Source of the DNA: Providencia rustigianii DSM 4541
GTDB lineage: Bacteria; Pseudomonadota; Gammaproteobacteria; Enterobacterales; Enterobacteriaceae
Direction: 5' to 3'
Length of the DNA: 45,202 nucleotides
Assembly: GCF_000156395.1 (NCBI RefSeq)
Contig: NZ_GG703818.1
Location: forward strand, 926-46,127
The notes beneath the pieces were generated by a model. The model worked only from the letters and a program-made list of their open reading frames with translations, was not told the DNA's origin and searched no databases. Made by a program: the position numbers and the translations under genes. This document shows, piece after piece, positions 1-8,378 of the stretch. Within the stretch, counting starts at the first letter, position 1, and every line of letters starts with the position of its first letter.

Positions 1-49
1 GAAATCGACTCAGTTTTTATCAACTTAGGTCGTTGTCGCGAGGTGGCGT

Positions 50-77
50 ATATTACGCTTCCCTCAGTGAGAGTCAA
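50..77 (-). promoter_or_regulatory. rRNA operon promoter P2 (leftward)
   Basis: Read on the minus strand, a -35 TTGACT (72-77) and a -10 TAATAT (50-55) are separated by 16 bp, followed by a GC-rich start region. It lies about 120 bp downstream of a P1-type promoter, the tandem P1-P2 arrangement of enterobacterial rRNA operons. The 16S gene itself is beyond the left edge. Confidence 0.8.
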
Positions 78-169
78 GCATTTTTTTGCTTAATCTTTTC
101 AGATTCTCTCGCTGCCGGTTCAGTGTCCATCGCGCTTTGCGTTGGCTTGTTCCCGGTCAGTGGATGCGC

Positions 170-227
170 ATTATAGGGAGTCAGAAAAATCTGGCAACCC
201 TTTTTTTGATATTTTTTGCATTTTTTG
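170..227 (-). promoter_or_regulatory. rRNA operon promoter P1 with A-tract UP element (leftward)
   Basis: On the minus strand, -35 TTGCCA (192-197) and -10 TATAAT (170-175) are spaced by 16 bp. The bases around the -10, ACTCCCTATAATGCGC, match E. coli rrn P1 promoters as I remember them, including the GC-rich discriminator linked to ppGpp and DksA control. Three A-tracts at about 201-207, 212-217 and 221-226 lie directly upstream at roughly 10-bp intervals, as expected for an UP element. Confidence 0.88.
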
Positions 228-283
228 ATTCAACTGCTGCATTCCACAGCAAAACCCCTATTTATACCGATTTACACACAGAG

Positions 284-292
284 TTATCCACA
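284..292 (+). promoter_or_regulatory. DnaA box
   Basis: TTATCCACA is a perfect match to the strong R-type DnaA box. It lies between the rrn P1 promoter and the purH promoter, where DnaA-ATP could affect either unit. The match is seen directly; binding is inferred. Confidence 0.55.
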
Positions 293-325
293 ATGATGAA
301 AAATAGTTAAAATAGTTCGCGCATT

Positions 326-347
326 ACGCAAACGTTTGCGCTACAAT
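326..347 (+). promoter_or_regulatory. PurR operator and purHD promoter
   Basis: A 16-bp near-palindrome ACGCAAACGTTTGCGC (326-341) matches the PurR consensus. It directly abuts a -10-like TACAAT at 342-347, so bound PurR would cover the -35/spacer. No good -35 hexamer is visible. PurR with hypoxanthine or guanine represses pur genes, so this fits purine repression of purHD. Confidence 0.85.
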
Positions 348-447
348 TGGCGCGAAAATTCAGCATTGATTTTATTTTGATGCTCTGAAATTGTTAGTGA
401 CTTATATAGATATTGCTTTCTTTATCCAAATCCAAGGGATCTCTCTC

Positions 448-2037
448 ATGCAACAGCTTCGTCCTATTCGTCGTGCCCTGCTCAGTGTCTCTGATAAAAC
501 AGGGGTTGTTGAATTCGCTAAGGCGCTTTCTCAGCGTGGTGTTGAACTGCTTTCTACTGGTGGAACCGCAAAGTTATTAGCAGAGCAAGGCCTAAAGGTC
601 ACTGAAGTTTCGGATTACACCGGTTTTCCTGAAATGATGGATGGTCGTGTTAAGACTCTGCACCCTAAAGTTCACGGTGGGATCTTAGGTCGTCGTGGTA
701 CCGATGACACAATCATGCAAGAACATGATATTGCCCCTATCGATATGGTGGTTGTAAACCTCTATCCTTTTGCTCAAACCGTAGCAAAACCAAACTGCAC
801 ATTAGAAGATGCCGTTGAGAATATTGATATCGGCGGTCCAACCATGGTTCGCTCCGCCGCTAAGAACCATAAAGACGTTGCCATCGTCGTAAATAGCAAT
901 GATTACAATACAGTCATTGAAGAGATGGATAACTACGAAAACTCTTTAAATTGGTCAACACGTTTTGACTTAGCAATTAAAGCATTTGAACATACTGCCG
1001 CTTATGACAGCATGATTGCTAACTACTTTGGTGAGCTCGTTGCACCTTACCATGGTGACACTTCTCAGCCATCGGGTCGCTTTCCTCGTACCTTGAATCT
1101 TAACTTCATTAAAAAGCAAGATATGCGTTATGGTGAAAACAGCCATCAAGATGCCGCTTTCTATATAGAAGAGAATCCGAAGGAAGCGTCAATCGCTACT
1201 GCGACACAAATTCAAGGTAAAGCGCTTTCTTATAATAATATTGCTGATACCGATGCCGCTCTTGAATGTGTCAAATCTTTCGACGAACCAGCCTGCGTAA
1301 TTGTTAAGCACGCTAACCCTTGTGGCGTAGCAATTGGCGATAATATTCATACCGCTTACGATAAAGCATTCAAAACTGATCCTACCTCCGCATTCGGTGG
1401 CATTATTGCGTTTAACCGCCAATTAGATAAAGCGACAGCGGAAGCCATTATTGAACGCCAATTTGTGGAAGTGATTATCGCACCTTCTATTGCTGAAGAT
1501 GCGCTTCCTTCATTAGCAACAAAACAGAACGTTCGCGTTTTAGTTTGCGGAGAATGGAGCAAGCCAGTTGCAGGCTTAGATTTCAAACGTGTTAACGGTG
1601 GCTTATTAGTACAAGACCGTGACTTAGGCATGGTAACCGCCGACGATTTGCGTGTGGTGACTAAACGTCAGCCGACTGAGCGTGAATTAAAAGATGCCCT
1701 ATTCTGCTGGAAAGTGGCTAAATTCGTGAAGTCGAATGCAATTGTTTATTCTAAGAATGATATGACTATCGGAATTGGCGCAGGGCAAATGAGCCGTGTG
1801 TACTCCGCGAAGATCGCAGGCATCAAAGCTGCGGATGAAGGTTTAGAAGTCGCGGGCTGTGCAATGGCATCTGATGCATTCTTCCCATTCCGTGATGGTA
1901 TTGATGCCGCTGCCGCAGTTGGTGTAACGTGTGTTATCCAACCGGGTGGCTCTATCCGTGATAATGAAATCATCGATGCGGCTAATGAACATGGCATCGC
2001 AATGATCTTTACTAACATGCGTCATTTCCGTCATTAA
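448..2037 (+). CDS. purH: Bifunctional AICAR transformylase / IMP cyclohydrolase
   Basis: Catalyses the last two steps of IMP synthesis: formylation of AICAR with 10-formyl-THF, then ring closure. The product is 529 residues, the same as E. coli PurH, and near-identical in long stretches. The N-terminal IMP cyclohydrolase (MGS-like) domain, about residues 1-199, contains STGGT and the HPKVHGG segment. The transformylase domain contains MRYGENSHQ and the KHANPCG catalytic region. The frame is open further upstream, but the ATG at 448 gives the family N terminus [13 protein letters not shown] and has an AAGGGAT ribosome site 7 bp before it. It is transcribed with purD, 15 bp downstream, from the PurR-controlled promoter, divergently from an rRNA operon as in E. 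coli. Confidence 0.98.
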   Translation: MQQLRPIRRALLSVSDKTGVVEFAKALSQRGVELLSTGGTAKLLAEQGLKVTEVSDYTGFPEMMDGRVKTLHPKVHGGILGRRGTDDTIMQEHDIAPIDMVVVNLYPFAQTVAKPNCTLEDAVENIDIGGPTMVRSAAKNHKDVAIVVNSNDYNTVIEEMDNYENSLNWSTRFDLAIKAFEHTAAYDSMIANYFGELVAPYHGDTSQPSGRFPRTLNLNFIKKQDMRYGENSHQDAAFYIEENPKEASIATATQIQGKALSYNNIADTDAALECVKSFDEPACVIVKHANPCGVAIGDNIHTAYDKAFKTDPTSAFGGIIAFNRQLDKATAEAIIERQFVEVIIAPSIAEDALPSLATKQNVRVLVCGEWSKPVAGLDFKRVNGGLLVQDRDLGMVTADDLRVVTKRQPTERELKDALFCWKVAKFVKSNAIVYSKNDMTIGIGAGQMSRVYSAKIAGIKAADEGLEVAGCAMASDAFFPFRDGIDAAAAVGVTCVIQPGGSIRDNEIIDAANEHGIAMIFTNMRHFRH

Positions 2038-2052
2038 TTCTTAGGGGTTTTT

Positions 2053-3339
2053 ATGAATATATTGATTATTGGTGGCGGCGGTCGTGAACACGCTTTAGCG
2101 TGGAAAGCAGCACAATCACCTTTAGCTGACAAAGTTTATGTTGCTCCAGGTAATGCAGGAACAGCGATTGAGCCAGCGTTAGAGAATGTTGATATTTCAG
2201 CGACGGATATCGATGGACTACTTCAATTTGCCAAGGATAAACAAATTGGCTTGACCATCGTAGGTCCTGAAGCGCCTTTAGTTATTGGTGTTGTTGATGC
2301 ATTCAAGCAAGCTGGACTCACTATTTTTGGTCCAACTCAAGGTGCTGCACAACTTGAAGGCTCAAAAGCCTTTACCAAAGATTTCTTAGCTCGCCATAAT
2401 ATTCCAACAGCAGCGTATGAAAACTTTACTGAAGTTGAGCCCGCTCTCGCGTACTTAGATAAAGTCGGCGCACCGATTGTTATTAAAGCTGATGGCCTTG
2501 CCGCAGGTAAAGGCGTTATCGTTGCGATGACACGGCAAGAAGCTAAAGATGCGGTGCACGATATGCTGGCTGGAAATGCCTTTGGTGACGCGGGTCATCG
2601 TATCGTTATCGAGGAGTTTCTCGATGGTGAAGAAGCCAGTTTTATCGTGATGGTTGATGGTGAAAATGTCATTCCAATGGCAACCAGCCAAGATCATAAA
2701 CGTGTTGGTGACGGTGATACAGGTTTAAATACTGGCGGAATGGGCGCTTATTCTCCAGCACCTGTCGTGACTGATGAAGTTCATCAGCGAGTCATGGAGC
2801 AAGTGATTTATCCTACGGTCAAAGGAATGTATCAGGAAGGTAATCGTTATCAAGGCTTCTTATATGCAGGTTTGATGATTGATAAAGCCGGAAATCCGAA
2901 AGTCATTGAATTTAACTGCCGCTTTGGTGATCCTGAAACTCAGCCAATTATGATGCGCTTGCAGTCTGATTTAGTTGCACTGTGTTTAGCGGGCGCTAAA
3001 GGTGAGTTAGCAGGTAAAGATTCCCTATGGGATGAACGCCCTGCTCTAGGCGTTGTTATCGCCGCCGGTGGTTATCCGGGTGATTATCGCAACGGCGATG
3101 TCATTTCTGGTTTACCAACCAGCGAGGCTGCTGATAGTAAAGTATTCCACGCGGGTACCAAGTTAAATCAAGCAGGTGAAGTCGTTACTGCCGGTGGGCG
3201 CGTTCTATGCGTAACTGCATTAGGTAACGACATCGCAAAAGCCCAAGCTAAAGCTTATGAAGTTGCCAAAACCATCAATTGGTCTGACAGTTTCTATCGT
3301 AACGACATCGGCTACCGCGCCATCGCCCGCATTAAGTAA
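2053..3339 (+). CDS. purD: Phosphoribosylamine-glycine ligase (GAR synthetase)
   Basis: Joins glycine to phosphoribosylamine using ATP, the second step of purine synthesis. The 428-residue product has the usual length. It shows an N-terminal MNILIIGGGGREHALAW nucleotide-fold start, the ATP-grasp loop IKADGLAAGKGV (about residues 140-155) and the metal-binding FNCRFGDPETQP near residue 285. A ribosome site TTAGGGG precedes the ATG. It is the second and last gene of purHD and is followed at once by a terminator. E. coli has zraPSR downstream in this neighbourhood; here they are absent. Confidence 0.98.
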   Translation: MNILIIGGGGREHALAWKAAQSPLADKVYVAPGNAGTAIEPALENVDISATDIDGLLQFAKDKQIGLTIVGPEAPLVIGVVDAFKQAGLTIFGPTQGAAQLEGSKAFTKDFLARHNIPTAAYENFTEVEPALAYLDKVGAPIVIKADGLAAGKGVIVAMTRQEAKDAVHDMLAGNAFGDAGHRIVIEEFLDGEEASFIVMVDGENVIPMATSQDHKRVGDGDTGLNTGGMGAYSPAPVVTDEVHQRVMEQVIYPTVKGMYQEGNRYQGFLYAGLMIDKAGNPKVIEFNCRFGDPETQPIMMRLQSDLVALCLAGAKGELAGKDSLWDERPALGVVIAAGGYPGDYRNGDVISGLPTSEAADSKVFHAGTKLNQAGEVVTAGGRVLCVTALGNDIAKAQAKAYEVAKTINWSDSFYRNDIGYRAIARIK

Positions 3340-3369
3340 TAAAACAAATAATAGAAACAAATAACCCAC

Positions 3370-3403
3370 AAGCTGATAAGAGAAAACTTTTATCAGCTTT
3401 TTG
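3370..3403 (+). terminator. Terminator of purHD
   Basis: A perfect 10-bp stem AAGCTGATAA / TTATCAGCTT (3370-3379 with 3390-3399) with a 10-nt loop, followed by a T-run. Confidence 0.85.
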
Positions 3404-3449
3404 CTTTTCTGTTTCTTGTTTTTGCCTTTGACCTTCACCCAGCCAATGG

Positions 3450-3571
3450 CTCTAAGTATTTCGAAGCATAGCTAGGCGGCAAGGTTACTTATGCCCAGGA
3501 GCATAGATAACTATGTGACTGGGTTAAGTCACCGAAGCCAACAACGCTAGGATTTGAAAAACGACGAGCGG
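3450..3571. repeat. Full-length intergenic palindromic element, copy A
   Basis: This stretch between purD and the DUF1481 gene shares its layout with the last unit of the array at 21781-21917: a CTAA-TATTTCGA left part, GGCGGCAAG, a central hairpin, GAAGCCAAC and a TTGAA-ACGACG right end. The central hairpin pairs CCCAG (3494-3498) with CTGGG (3519-3523) and CATAG (3502-3506) with CTATG (3511-3515). It resembles the roughly 150-bp palindromic intergenic elements of Enterobacterales such as YPAL of Yersinia; that family name is from memory and unverified. Boundaries are approximate. Confidence 0.65.
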
Positions 3572-3575
3572 TTAT

Positions 3576-4286
3576 TTATAAACTATCTTTAGAAGGTTGC
3601 CAATTGCAGAAGTTAGTATCCGCCACCATCAAAAGCTGAGTCCCTTCTGGCGACTCCAACCAAGCTAAATTCAGCTCTTTAGTCCACACTTTCGCGCGGT
3701 CATCCAACCATTTTTGTGCATAAGGTTCGAACGTTACTTTTCGTTCTTCGCCGCTACAAGTGGTAATTTTACCTTGCTGCCAGTGACCTTGGTGCAGTTC
3801 TACGCCGCCAACAATTAAAGCCGTATTCACATCGAGGATCCGTCCAGCTTCAAAGCGCCAACGGTTAATTTCATCAGGAGAAAGTGGTGATTTGATATTT
3901 TTTTGAGCTCGCTGCATAAACACAATTTCATTGTCTTTATTAAATCGCAATTGCTCGGTGATATTGTTGTCGCCTTGGTTTAAGACCTGGCTGCGGATCT
4001 GCCAAAGTTGACCATCACGATACTCAAAAAAATTGACTGAAGTGTCAGTTCGTTTAAAGGGGCTATACACCACCATTAAGACCAACGGCTGACTTTTCGC
4101 ATCGTTGAGTCGCCACATTCGGATCACGCCATCATCGGCAATAAATCCACTCGCGCTAAACTCAGGTAATTGAGGCGAATGAGAAGAACAGGCGCTTAGC
4201 ATTGAGATAGCTCCCAATACCAGCAACCTTTTGCGAATAAACAAAGGGGATAATGTAATACCCCCTCTGATAACTCTTATAGACAA
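3576..4286 (-). CDS. yjaH: DUF1481 family lipoprotein (YjaH-like)
   Basis: The function is unknown. I assign it to the DUF1481/YjaH family from its size and its position next to hupA, as in E. coli. The N terminus has basic residues, a hydrophobic stretch and a lipobox LSAC with the cysteine near residue 33, so the mature protein is probably an outer-membrane or periplasmic lipoprotein. The start is uncertain. The longest frame begins with TTG, 5 bp after the hupA stop, without a good ribosome site. A second TTG at 4242-4244 would give a more typical 19-residue signal peptide. No terminator separates it from hupA, so read-through from hupA is likely. Confidence 0.75.
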   Translation of the reverse strand: MSIRVIRGGITLSPLFIRKRLLVLGAISMLSACSSHSPQLPEFSASGFIADDGVIRMWRLNDAKSQPLVLMVVYSPFKRTDTSVNFFEYRDGQLWQIRSQVLNQGDNNITEQLRFNKDNEIVFMQRAQKNIKSPLSPDEINRWRFEAGRILDVNTALIVGGVELHQGHWQQGKITTCSGEERKVTFEPYAQKWLDDRAKVWTKELNLAWLESPEGTQLLMVADTNFCNWQPSKDSL

Positions 4287-4291
4287 TGTAC

Positions 4292-4564
4292 TTATTTTAC
4301 AGCGTCTTTCAATGCTTTACCGGCAGAGAAAGCAGGTACAGTTGTCGCAGGAATTTGAATTTCTGCTTTAGTTTGTGGGTTACGACCGGTACGTGCTGCA
4401 CGGTGGCTAACTTTAAAAGTACCGAAACCGACCAGTTGTACTGCTTCGCCTTTTTTCAGTGAATCTGAAATAGCGCTCAGAGTCGCTTCCAGAGCTGATT
4501 TAGCTTGGGTTTTAGTCAGATCTGTAGATTCTGCGATAGCATCAACTAATTCAGTCTTGTTCAT
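4292..4564 (-). CDS. hupA: DNA-binding protein HU, alpha subunit
   Basis: A 90-residue histone-like nucleoid protein that bends DNA and helps form repression loops. The sequence is close to E. coli HU-alpha throughout, from [12 protein letters not shown] to the C-terminal [13 protein letters not shown]. The beta-arm signature [14 protein letters not shown] includes the Asn-Pro that wedges into DNA. The ribosome site AAGGATAA precedes the ATG. Position between yjaG and yjaH matches E. coli and separates it from hupB. Confidence 0.97.
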   Translation of the reverse strand: MNKTELVDAIAESTDLTKTQAKSALEATLSAISDSLKKGEAVQLVGFGTFKVSHRAARTGRNPQTKAEIQIPATTVPAFSAGKALKDAVK

Positions 4565-4674
4565 AAATTATCCTTACACAGTGTGTTTATCGTTTGCAAA
4601 GCATCGAGTGCGTCGGATATGCCAGATTGACAGCCCTGATACACGCCCCCGATAGCCACTTCTTCTCGCCCCTC

Positions 4675-4704
4675 AATGTAGACCAGAGTAGGGGTAAATG
4701 TGAA
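4675..4704 (-). promoter_or_regulatory. Candidate hupA promoter
   Basis: On the minus strand TTCACA (4699-4704) and TACATT (4675-4680) are 18 bp apart and about 110 bp upstream of hupA. Both hexamers are imperfect. The 200-bp gap to yjaG holds no other recognisable element. Confidence 0.4.
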
Positions 4705-4762
4705 GTCTTAGTACACAGCATTACTGCTTCAAGTCACGTTTTCACGCATAAAAGCGCAAATT

Positions 4763-5350
4763 TTAGTCTACAGTGATGCCAATGTTGCTGACACCCGCTT
4801 CGCGGAGGTCAGATTTTAATCCTTTAATTAATTCTAAGTCCCGTTCTTCGCAAGCTGCCAATAAACGGAAAATATCCCATTGAATGTCCCACTCTTCTTC
4901 TACAGCAGGCACATCTTTTAATTCTTCATCAGTCATTTCCCGCCCTGCTTGGGTCATTTCAAGCATGGCAACTGTACGGATGGAGGCTTCACTCACTAAA
5001 ATTGCGTGCTCAAGCGTTTCGCCACTCAGTTTTGCATGAACGAGTTCACCTAAAGCAATGCAAGCGTCGATAGCGGGATACACACCATACATATCGAAGT
5101 CATCAGCTACTGGAATAATTTCTTCTAACTTTTCTAACTGACTGTCGAAATTGACTTTGCTATCTTTGATAACCAAGGTTTCCCAAACTAAATCTAGAAT
5201 GGAGCGATAAACCTTCGCATCAGCAAATTCAGTTTGCTGACAAAACATCTGATAGTTGGGATACATTCTTTCGCACAGGCATGCCATAAATGTCATATGC
5301 TGCCAGGCTTCTAACTTCTCCAACCTCAAATGAATAGGATTTCTTAACAT
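4763..5350 (-). CDS. yjaG: DUF416 family protein YjaG
   Basis: A 195-residue cytoplasmic protein of the DUF416 family, of unknown biochemical function and usually found beside hupA. The chain is acidic and mostly helical in appearance, opening with MLRNPIHLRLEKLEAWQ and carrying a D-rich EEEWDIQWDIFRLL segment near the C terminus. No catalytic motif or membrane segment is visible. Length and context match E. coli YjaG. Confidence 0.9.
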   Translation of the reverse strand: MLRNPIHLRLEKLEAWQHMTFMACLCERMYPNYQMFCQQTEFADAKVYRSILDLVWETLVIKDSKVNFDSQLEKLEEIIPVADDFDMYGVYPAIDACIALGELVHAKLSGETLEHAILVSEASIRTVAMLEMTQAGREMTDEELKDVPAVEEEWDIQWDIFRLLAACEERDLELIKGLKSDLREAGVSNIGITVD

Positions 5351-5424
5351 AATTTCTGACTCATCAATCTTAATACTTCGCAGTTTACCTGAAAATCAGC
5401 CAATGCCACATATTTTGCTGATAA

Positions 5425-6096
5425 TTAGCCAATTTTCTCATTCATTCGCTTAAAAAACGTTCGATTCGAAGCGATTCCGTCAGCCATACGGGTGGGTTCT
5501 GGTAATCTATACCCCTGAATACACCCTTTTACCCATGCTAGCGAGGAAATAAAACTCACTTTGTGACCCGGTGAAACATATAAAGGATTACAGCGTTTTT
5601 TACTCCGATATACCCATCCGAGCTGTTCATCCCCCAACCTTAACATTTGGACACTTTCAGGTTCAGGATCAAGCTCGACGTTATCACCACATAATCGGCT
5701 TTTTGCAACCCCAATGGTGGGAACATCCGCAAGTAATCCAAAGTGACACGCCACACCGAAACGCCGAGGATGCGCAATACCTTGCCCATCCACCAGCACT
5801 AAATCAGGTTTCTGCTTTATTTGCGACCAAGCCGCCATTAGCCCAGGAACCTCACGAAAAGAGAGTAACCCCGGAATATAAGGCAATTGTGTTGGTATAC
5901 GTGCGATTTGATACTCAATCAATTTAAGTTCAGGCCATGACAGCACGACAATCACTGCACGAGTGATAGCCCCATCCTGCTCAAATCCAACATCTGCTCC
6001 ACCAATAAAATGGGGAGTCGCAAAATCATCCTGTAAAATGATGCGTTGTGCTAGCTGGGTTTGCTGTTGCCGTAATTGCTGAGTATCTAAAACCAT
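5425..6096 (-). CDS. nfi: Endonuclease V (deoxyinosine 3' endonuclease)
   Basis: Cleaves the second phosphodiester bond 3' of deoxyinosine in DNA repair. The product is 223 residues, equal to the E. coli enzyme. The three acidic active-site positions are visible in GGADVGFEQ (Asp near residue 35), the strand-opening wedge [11 protein letters not shown] (Glu) and VLVDGQG (Asp), followed by [13 protein letters not shown]. coli has DGHG where this has DGQG, a small deviation next to the active site. The ribosome site is weak. It lies downstream of hemE as in E. coli. Confidence 0.95.
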   Translation of the reverse strand: MVLDTQQLRQQQTQLAQRIILQDDFATPHFIGGADVGFEQDGAITRAVIVVLSWPELKLIEYQIARIPTQLPYIPGLLSFREVPGLMAAWSQIKQKPDLVLVDGQGIAHPRRFGVACHFGLLADVPTIGVAKSRLCGDNVELDPEPESVQMLRLGDEQLGWVYRSKKRCNPLYVSPGHKVSFISSLAWVKGCIQGYRLPEPTRMADGIASNRTFFKRMNEKIG

Positions 6097-6135
6097 AGTA
6101 CGACCGCTGCTTAGTGAGTTTTAATCATAGATGCT

Positions 6136-6171
6136 AATGGTGTATTTACAACACGCTGTAAATACACCATT
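6136..6171. repeat. Perfect 15-bp inverted repeat between hemE and nfi
   Basis: AATGGTGTATTTACA (6136-6150) and its exact complement (6157-6171) flank a 6-nt spacer. No T-run follows on either strand, so it is not a standard intrinsic terminator. It could act as an mRNA 3' end structure for hemE or as a protein-binding site. Confidence 0.6.
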
Positions 6172-6210
6172 CATTTTGAGATGCAAAGTGAGATAGAACC
6201 TGCGTTCTAT

Positions 6211-7275
6211 CTACTGATGGTACTGGCGGGAAAAACGGTGCACTGCATCGACAAAAGTACCCGCATGCTCCGGCTGAACGTCTTGATGGATACCATGTCC
6301 TAAGTTGAAGACGTGCCCTTCTCCTTGACCGAAGCCTTTTAGAATATGCTGCACTTCTTCTTCAATACGAGCAGGAGGCGCATATAACATTGAAGGATCC
6401 ATATTACCTTGTAGAGCCACTTTATCCCCAACACGGCGACGGGCATCTGCAATTTCAGTTGTCCAGTCCAGACCGAGTGCATCACAACCTGTTGCTGCCA
6501 TCTCTTCTAACCATTGACCGCCACCCTTAGTAAATAACGTTACAGGCACACGGCGACCGTCATTTTCACGAATTAAACCATCAACAATTTTATGCATGTA
6601 GTGCAGGGAGAATTGCAGATAATCACGCTTGGTCAGCACTCCGCCCCATGTATCAAAAATCATCAGCGATTGTGCACCTGCACGGATTTGTGCGTTCAGA
6701 TACAAAATCACGCTATCCGCTAACTTATCAAGAAGCAGATGCAGCGTCGTTGGATCTTCATACATCATTTTTTTGATTTTAGTGAATGCTTTACTGCTAC
6801 CGCCTTCGACCATATAAGTTGCTAATGTCCATGGGCTTCCGGAGAAACCAATCAGCGGGACATCCCCATTCAGTGCCTTACGGATCGCGCGCACCGCATC
6901 CATCACATAGCCAAGTTCCATTTCTGGATCGGGAATAGGGATATTTTTAACATCTGCGGCATTCTTGATTGGCTTTTCAAAACGAGGTCCTTCCCCAGTT
7001 TCGAAATAAAGCCCAAGCCCCATTGCATCAGGGATAGTTAAAATATCAGAGAATAAAATTGCGGCGTCTAATGGAAAACGACGAAGTGGCTGTAACGTGA
7101 CTTCACACGCTAACTCAGTATTTTTACACAAAGCAATAAAATCACCAGCTTCTGCGCGAGTTGCTTTATATTCTGGTAGGTAACGCCCGGCTTGACGCAT
7201 CATCCATACTGGGGTTACATCTACAGGCTGACGTAGCAACGCACGTAGATAGCGGTCATTTTTTAACTCAGTCAT
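6211..7275 (-). CDS. hemE: Uroporphyrinogen decarboxylase
   Basis: Converts uroporphyrinogen III to coproporphyrinogen III by removing four acetate carboxyls, in cytoplasmic heme synthesis. The 354-residue length is that of E. coli HemE. The family signature [15 protein letters not shown] lies at about residues 21-35, followed by the substrate-binding [12 protein letters not shown] with the conserved Asp, and the C-terminal FNLGHGI. GGAG lies 6 bp before the ATG. It sits between nudC and nfi, all leftward, as in E. coli. Confidence 0.98.
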   Translation of the reverse strand: MTELKNDRYLRALLRQPVDVTPVWMMRQAGRYLPEYKATRAEAGDFIALCKNTELACEVTLQPLRRFPLDAAILFSDILTIPDAMGLGLYFETGEGPRFEKPIKNAADVKNIPIPDPEMELGYVMDAVRAIRKALNGDVPLIGFSGSPWTLATYMVEGGSSKAFTKIKKMMYEDPTTLHLLLDKLADSVILYLNAQIRAGAQSLMIFDTWGGVLTKRDYLQFSLHYMHKIVDGLIRENDGRRVPVTLFTKGGGQWLEEMAATGCDALGLDWTTEIADARRRVGDKVALQGNMDPSMLYAPPARIEEEVQHILKGFGQGEGHVFNLGHGIHQDVQPEHAGTFVDAVHRFSRQYHQ

Positions 7276-7363
7276 TATTTACTCCATTATTATTGTGGCC
7301 GCCGCAAATGGCTAAGGCGCCGCATTATATCAGCAAAGGGAAACAATATCAGCGATCCTGCCT

Positions 7364-8152
7364 TTAGCGATTCTCTTCATCATATTGACGGCATAAAACC
7401 ACAGTATCTTCAATCAAACGCCTTGCGATGGTATCTCCCGGTGGGATCATTGGCAGATCGTTATAGTGATACCAATCGGCACGAATCAGCTCATTCGGAT
7501 CGACCTTAATATCGCCACTATCATAATCGGCTAAAAAACCCATCATTAATGAATGTGGGAATGGCCAAGGTTGGGAGGAAACATAGCGAATATTACGAAC
7601 CTTAATATTGCTCTCTTCCATCACTTCACGAGCAACGGCCTCTTCTAGGGTTTCCCCAACTTCGACAAACCCCGCAAGCACTGTAAATAGTGGATTTTGC
7701 GAATGACGGCGATGTTGAGCCAGCAAGATATGGTCATCACGGCGGATACCCACAATAATGCAAGGTGCTATTTGTGGATAATAACGTTCATGACAATGGT
7801 CACATAAGCATGCCCATTCTGTTGGGCTATGGCGCATTGCGGTACCACAATAACCACAATAACGATGTGAACGATAAAACTCAGCCAACTGCACTCCGCG
7901 TCCCGCTAAGCGAAATAAGCCTTCATCTTGAGCGGTTACCATCCGTGGAGATCCCATATCTGCTGGCATTTTTTCTGCTATCAGCCAAACTACTTCGCCT
8001 TGCCACTCACCAATTGGCGTTGCCACTTTTCCGGTTAACCCATACTGGTTGGCATTTCCTCTCGGTACATCCCCTTTTGGCAGCCATAAACGACCGGCAA
8101 AACAGACAAACCACCAGCCACTTTCCGTTCCTGCTAATGTGAATTTATTCAT
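7364..8152 (-). CDS. nudC: NADH pyrophosphatase / NAD-RNA decapping hydrolase
   Basis: Hydrolyses NAD(H) and removes NAD caps from RNA 5' ends. The 262-residue product has a divergent N-terminal domain, then a zinc ribbon CGYC...CLCDHC (about residues 100-122) and a C-terminal Nudix domain. The Nudix box runs from GFVEVGET to REVMEESN, and the NudC-specific SQPWPFP follows. E. coli NudC is 257 residues. It marks the left edge of the E. coli-like backbone: E. coli rsd is not next to it here. Confidence 0.96.
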   Translation of the reverse strand: MNKFTLAGTESGWWFVCFAGRLWLPKGDVPRGNANQYGLTGKVATPIGEWQGEVVWLIAEKMPADMGSPRMVTAQDEGLFRLAGRGVQLAEFYRSHRYCGYCGTAMRHSPTEWACLCDHCHERYYPQIAPCIIVGIRRDDHILLAQHRRHSQNPLFTVLAGFVEVGETLEEAVAREVMEESNIKVRNIRYVSSQPWPFPHSLMMGFLADYDSGDIKVDPNELIRADWYHYNDLPMIPPGDTIARRLIEDTVVLCRQYDEENR

Positions 8153-8281
8153 CGTTAATATCTGTATTAGATCCTTTTGTTGCCGTTAAAGATACGCTTG
8201 TTTTATAGATTGTCACATAACCGTTTTATTCGTCATCTTAGTTTGTGCAGTTTGACACTTTTTAGACATTTTAAAGTCACG

Positions 8282-8337
8282 ATGTACAAAAAGTGTCACA
8301 CAACCGTCAACTCATTGTCACCTTCAAAAATTAGCAT
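8282..8337 (+). promoter_or_regulatory. Four-unit Pho box and -10 element
   Basis: GTAC at 8284 and GTCA at 8295, 8306 and 8317 recur at exactly 11-bp intervals, the direct-repeat pattern bound by PhoB dimers. The last unit TTGTCA (8315-8320) is followed 11 bp later by TAGCAT (8332-8337), the same spacing as in E. coli phoA from memory. No ordinary -35 is needed in PhoB-activated promoters. It predicts phosphate-starvation control of the operon that starts 41 bp downstream. The flanking stretch 8153-8281 also carries single GTCA-like half-sites but no second in-phase array. Confidence 0.85.
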
Positions 8338-8378
8338 GCTAAGCAACCAATACGGCTCCTCTTATAGAGAGAAACAAC

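Noticed and set aside
5571-5927. Open frame opposite nfi
   Set aside because: It is antisense to a well-supported gene and has no protein-like features. Other long frames opposite rpoB, rpoC and rplJ were dropped for the same reason.
8212-8278. Additional PhoB half-sites on both strands upstream of the main Pho box
   Set aside because: GTCA-like strings at 8212 and 8232 are 20 bp apart, not in 11-bp phase. On the minus strand GTCT and GTCA are 11 bp apart, but the predicted -10 toward nudC is very poor.
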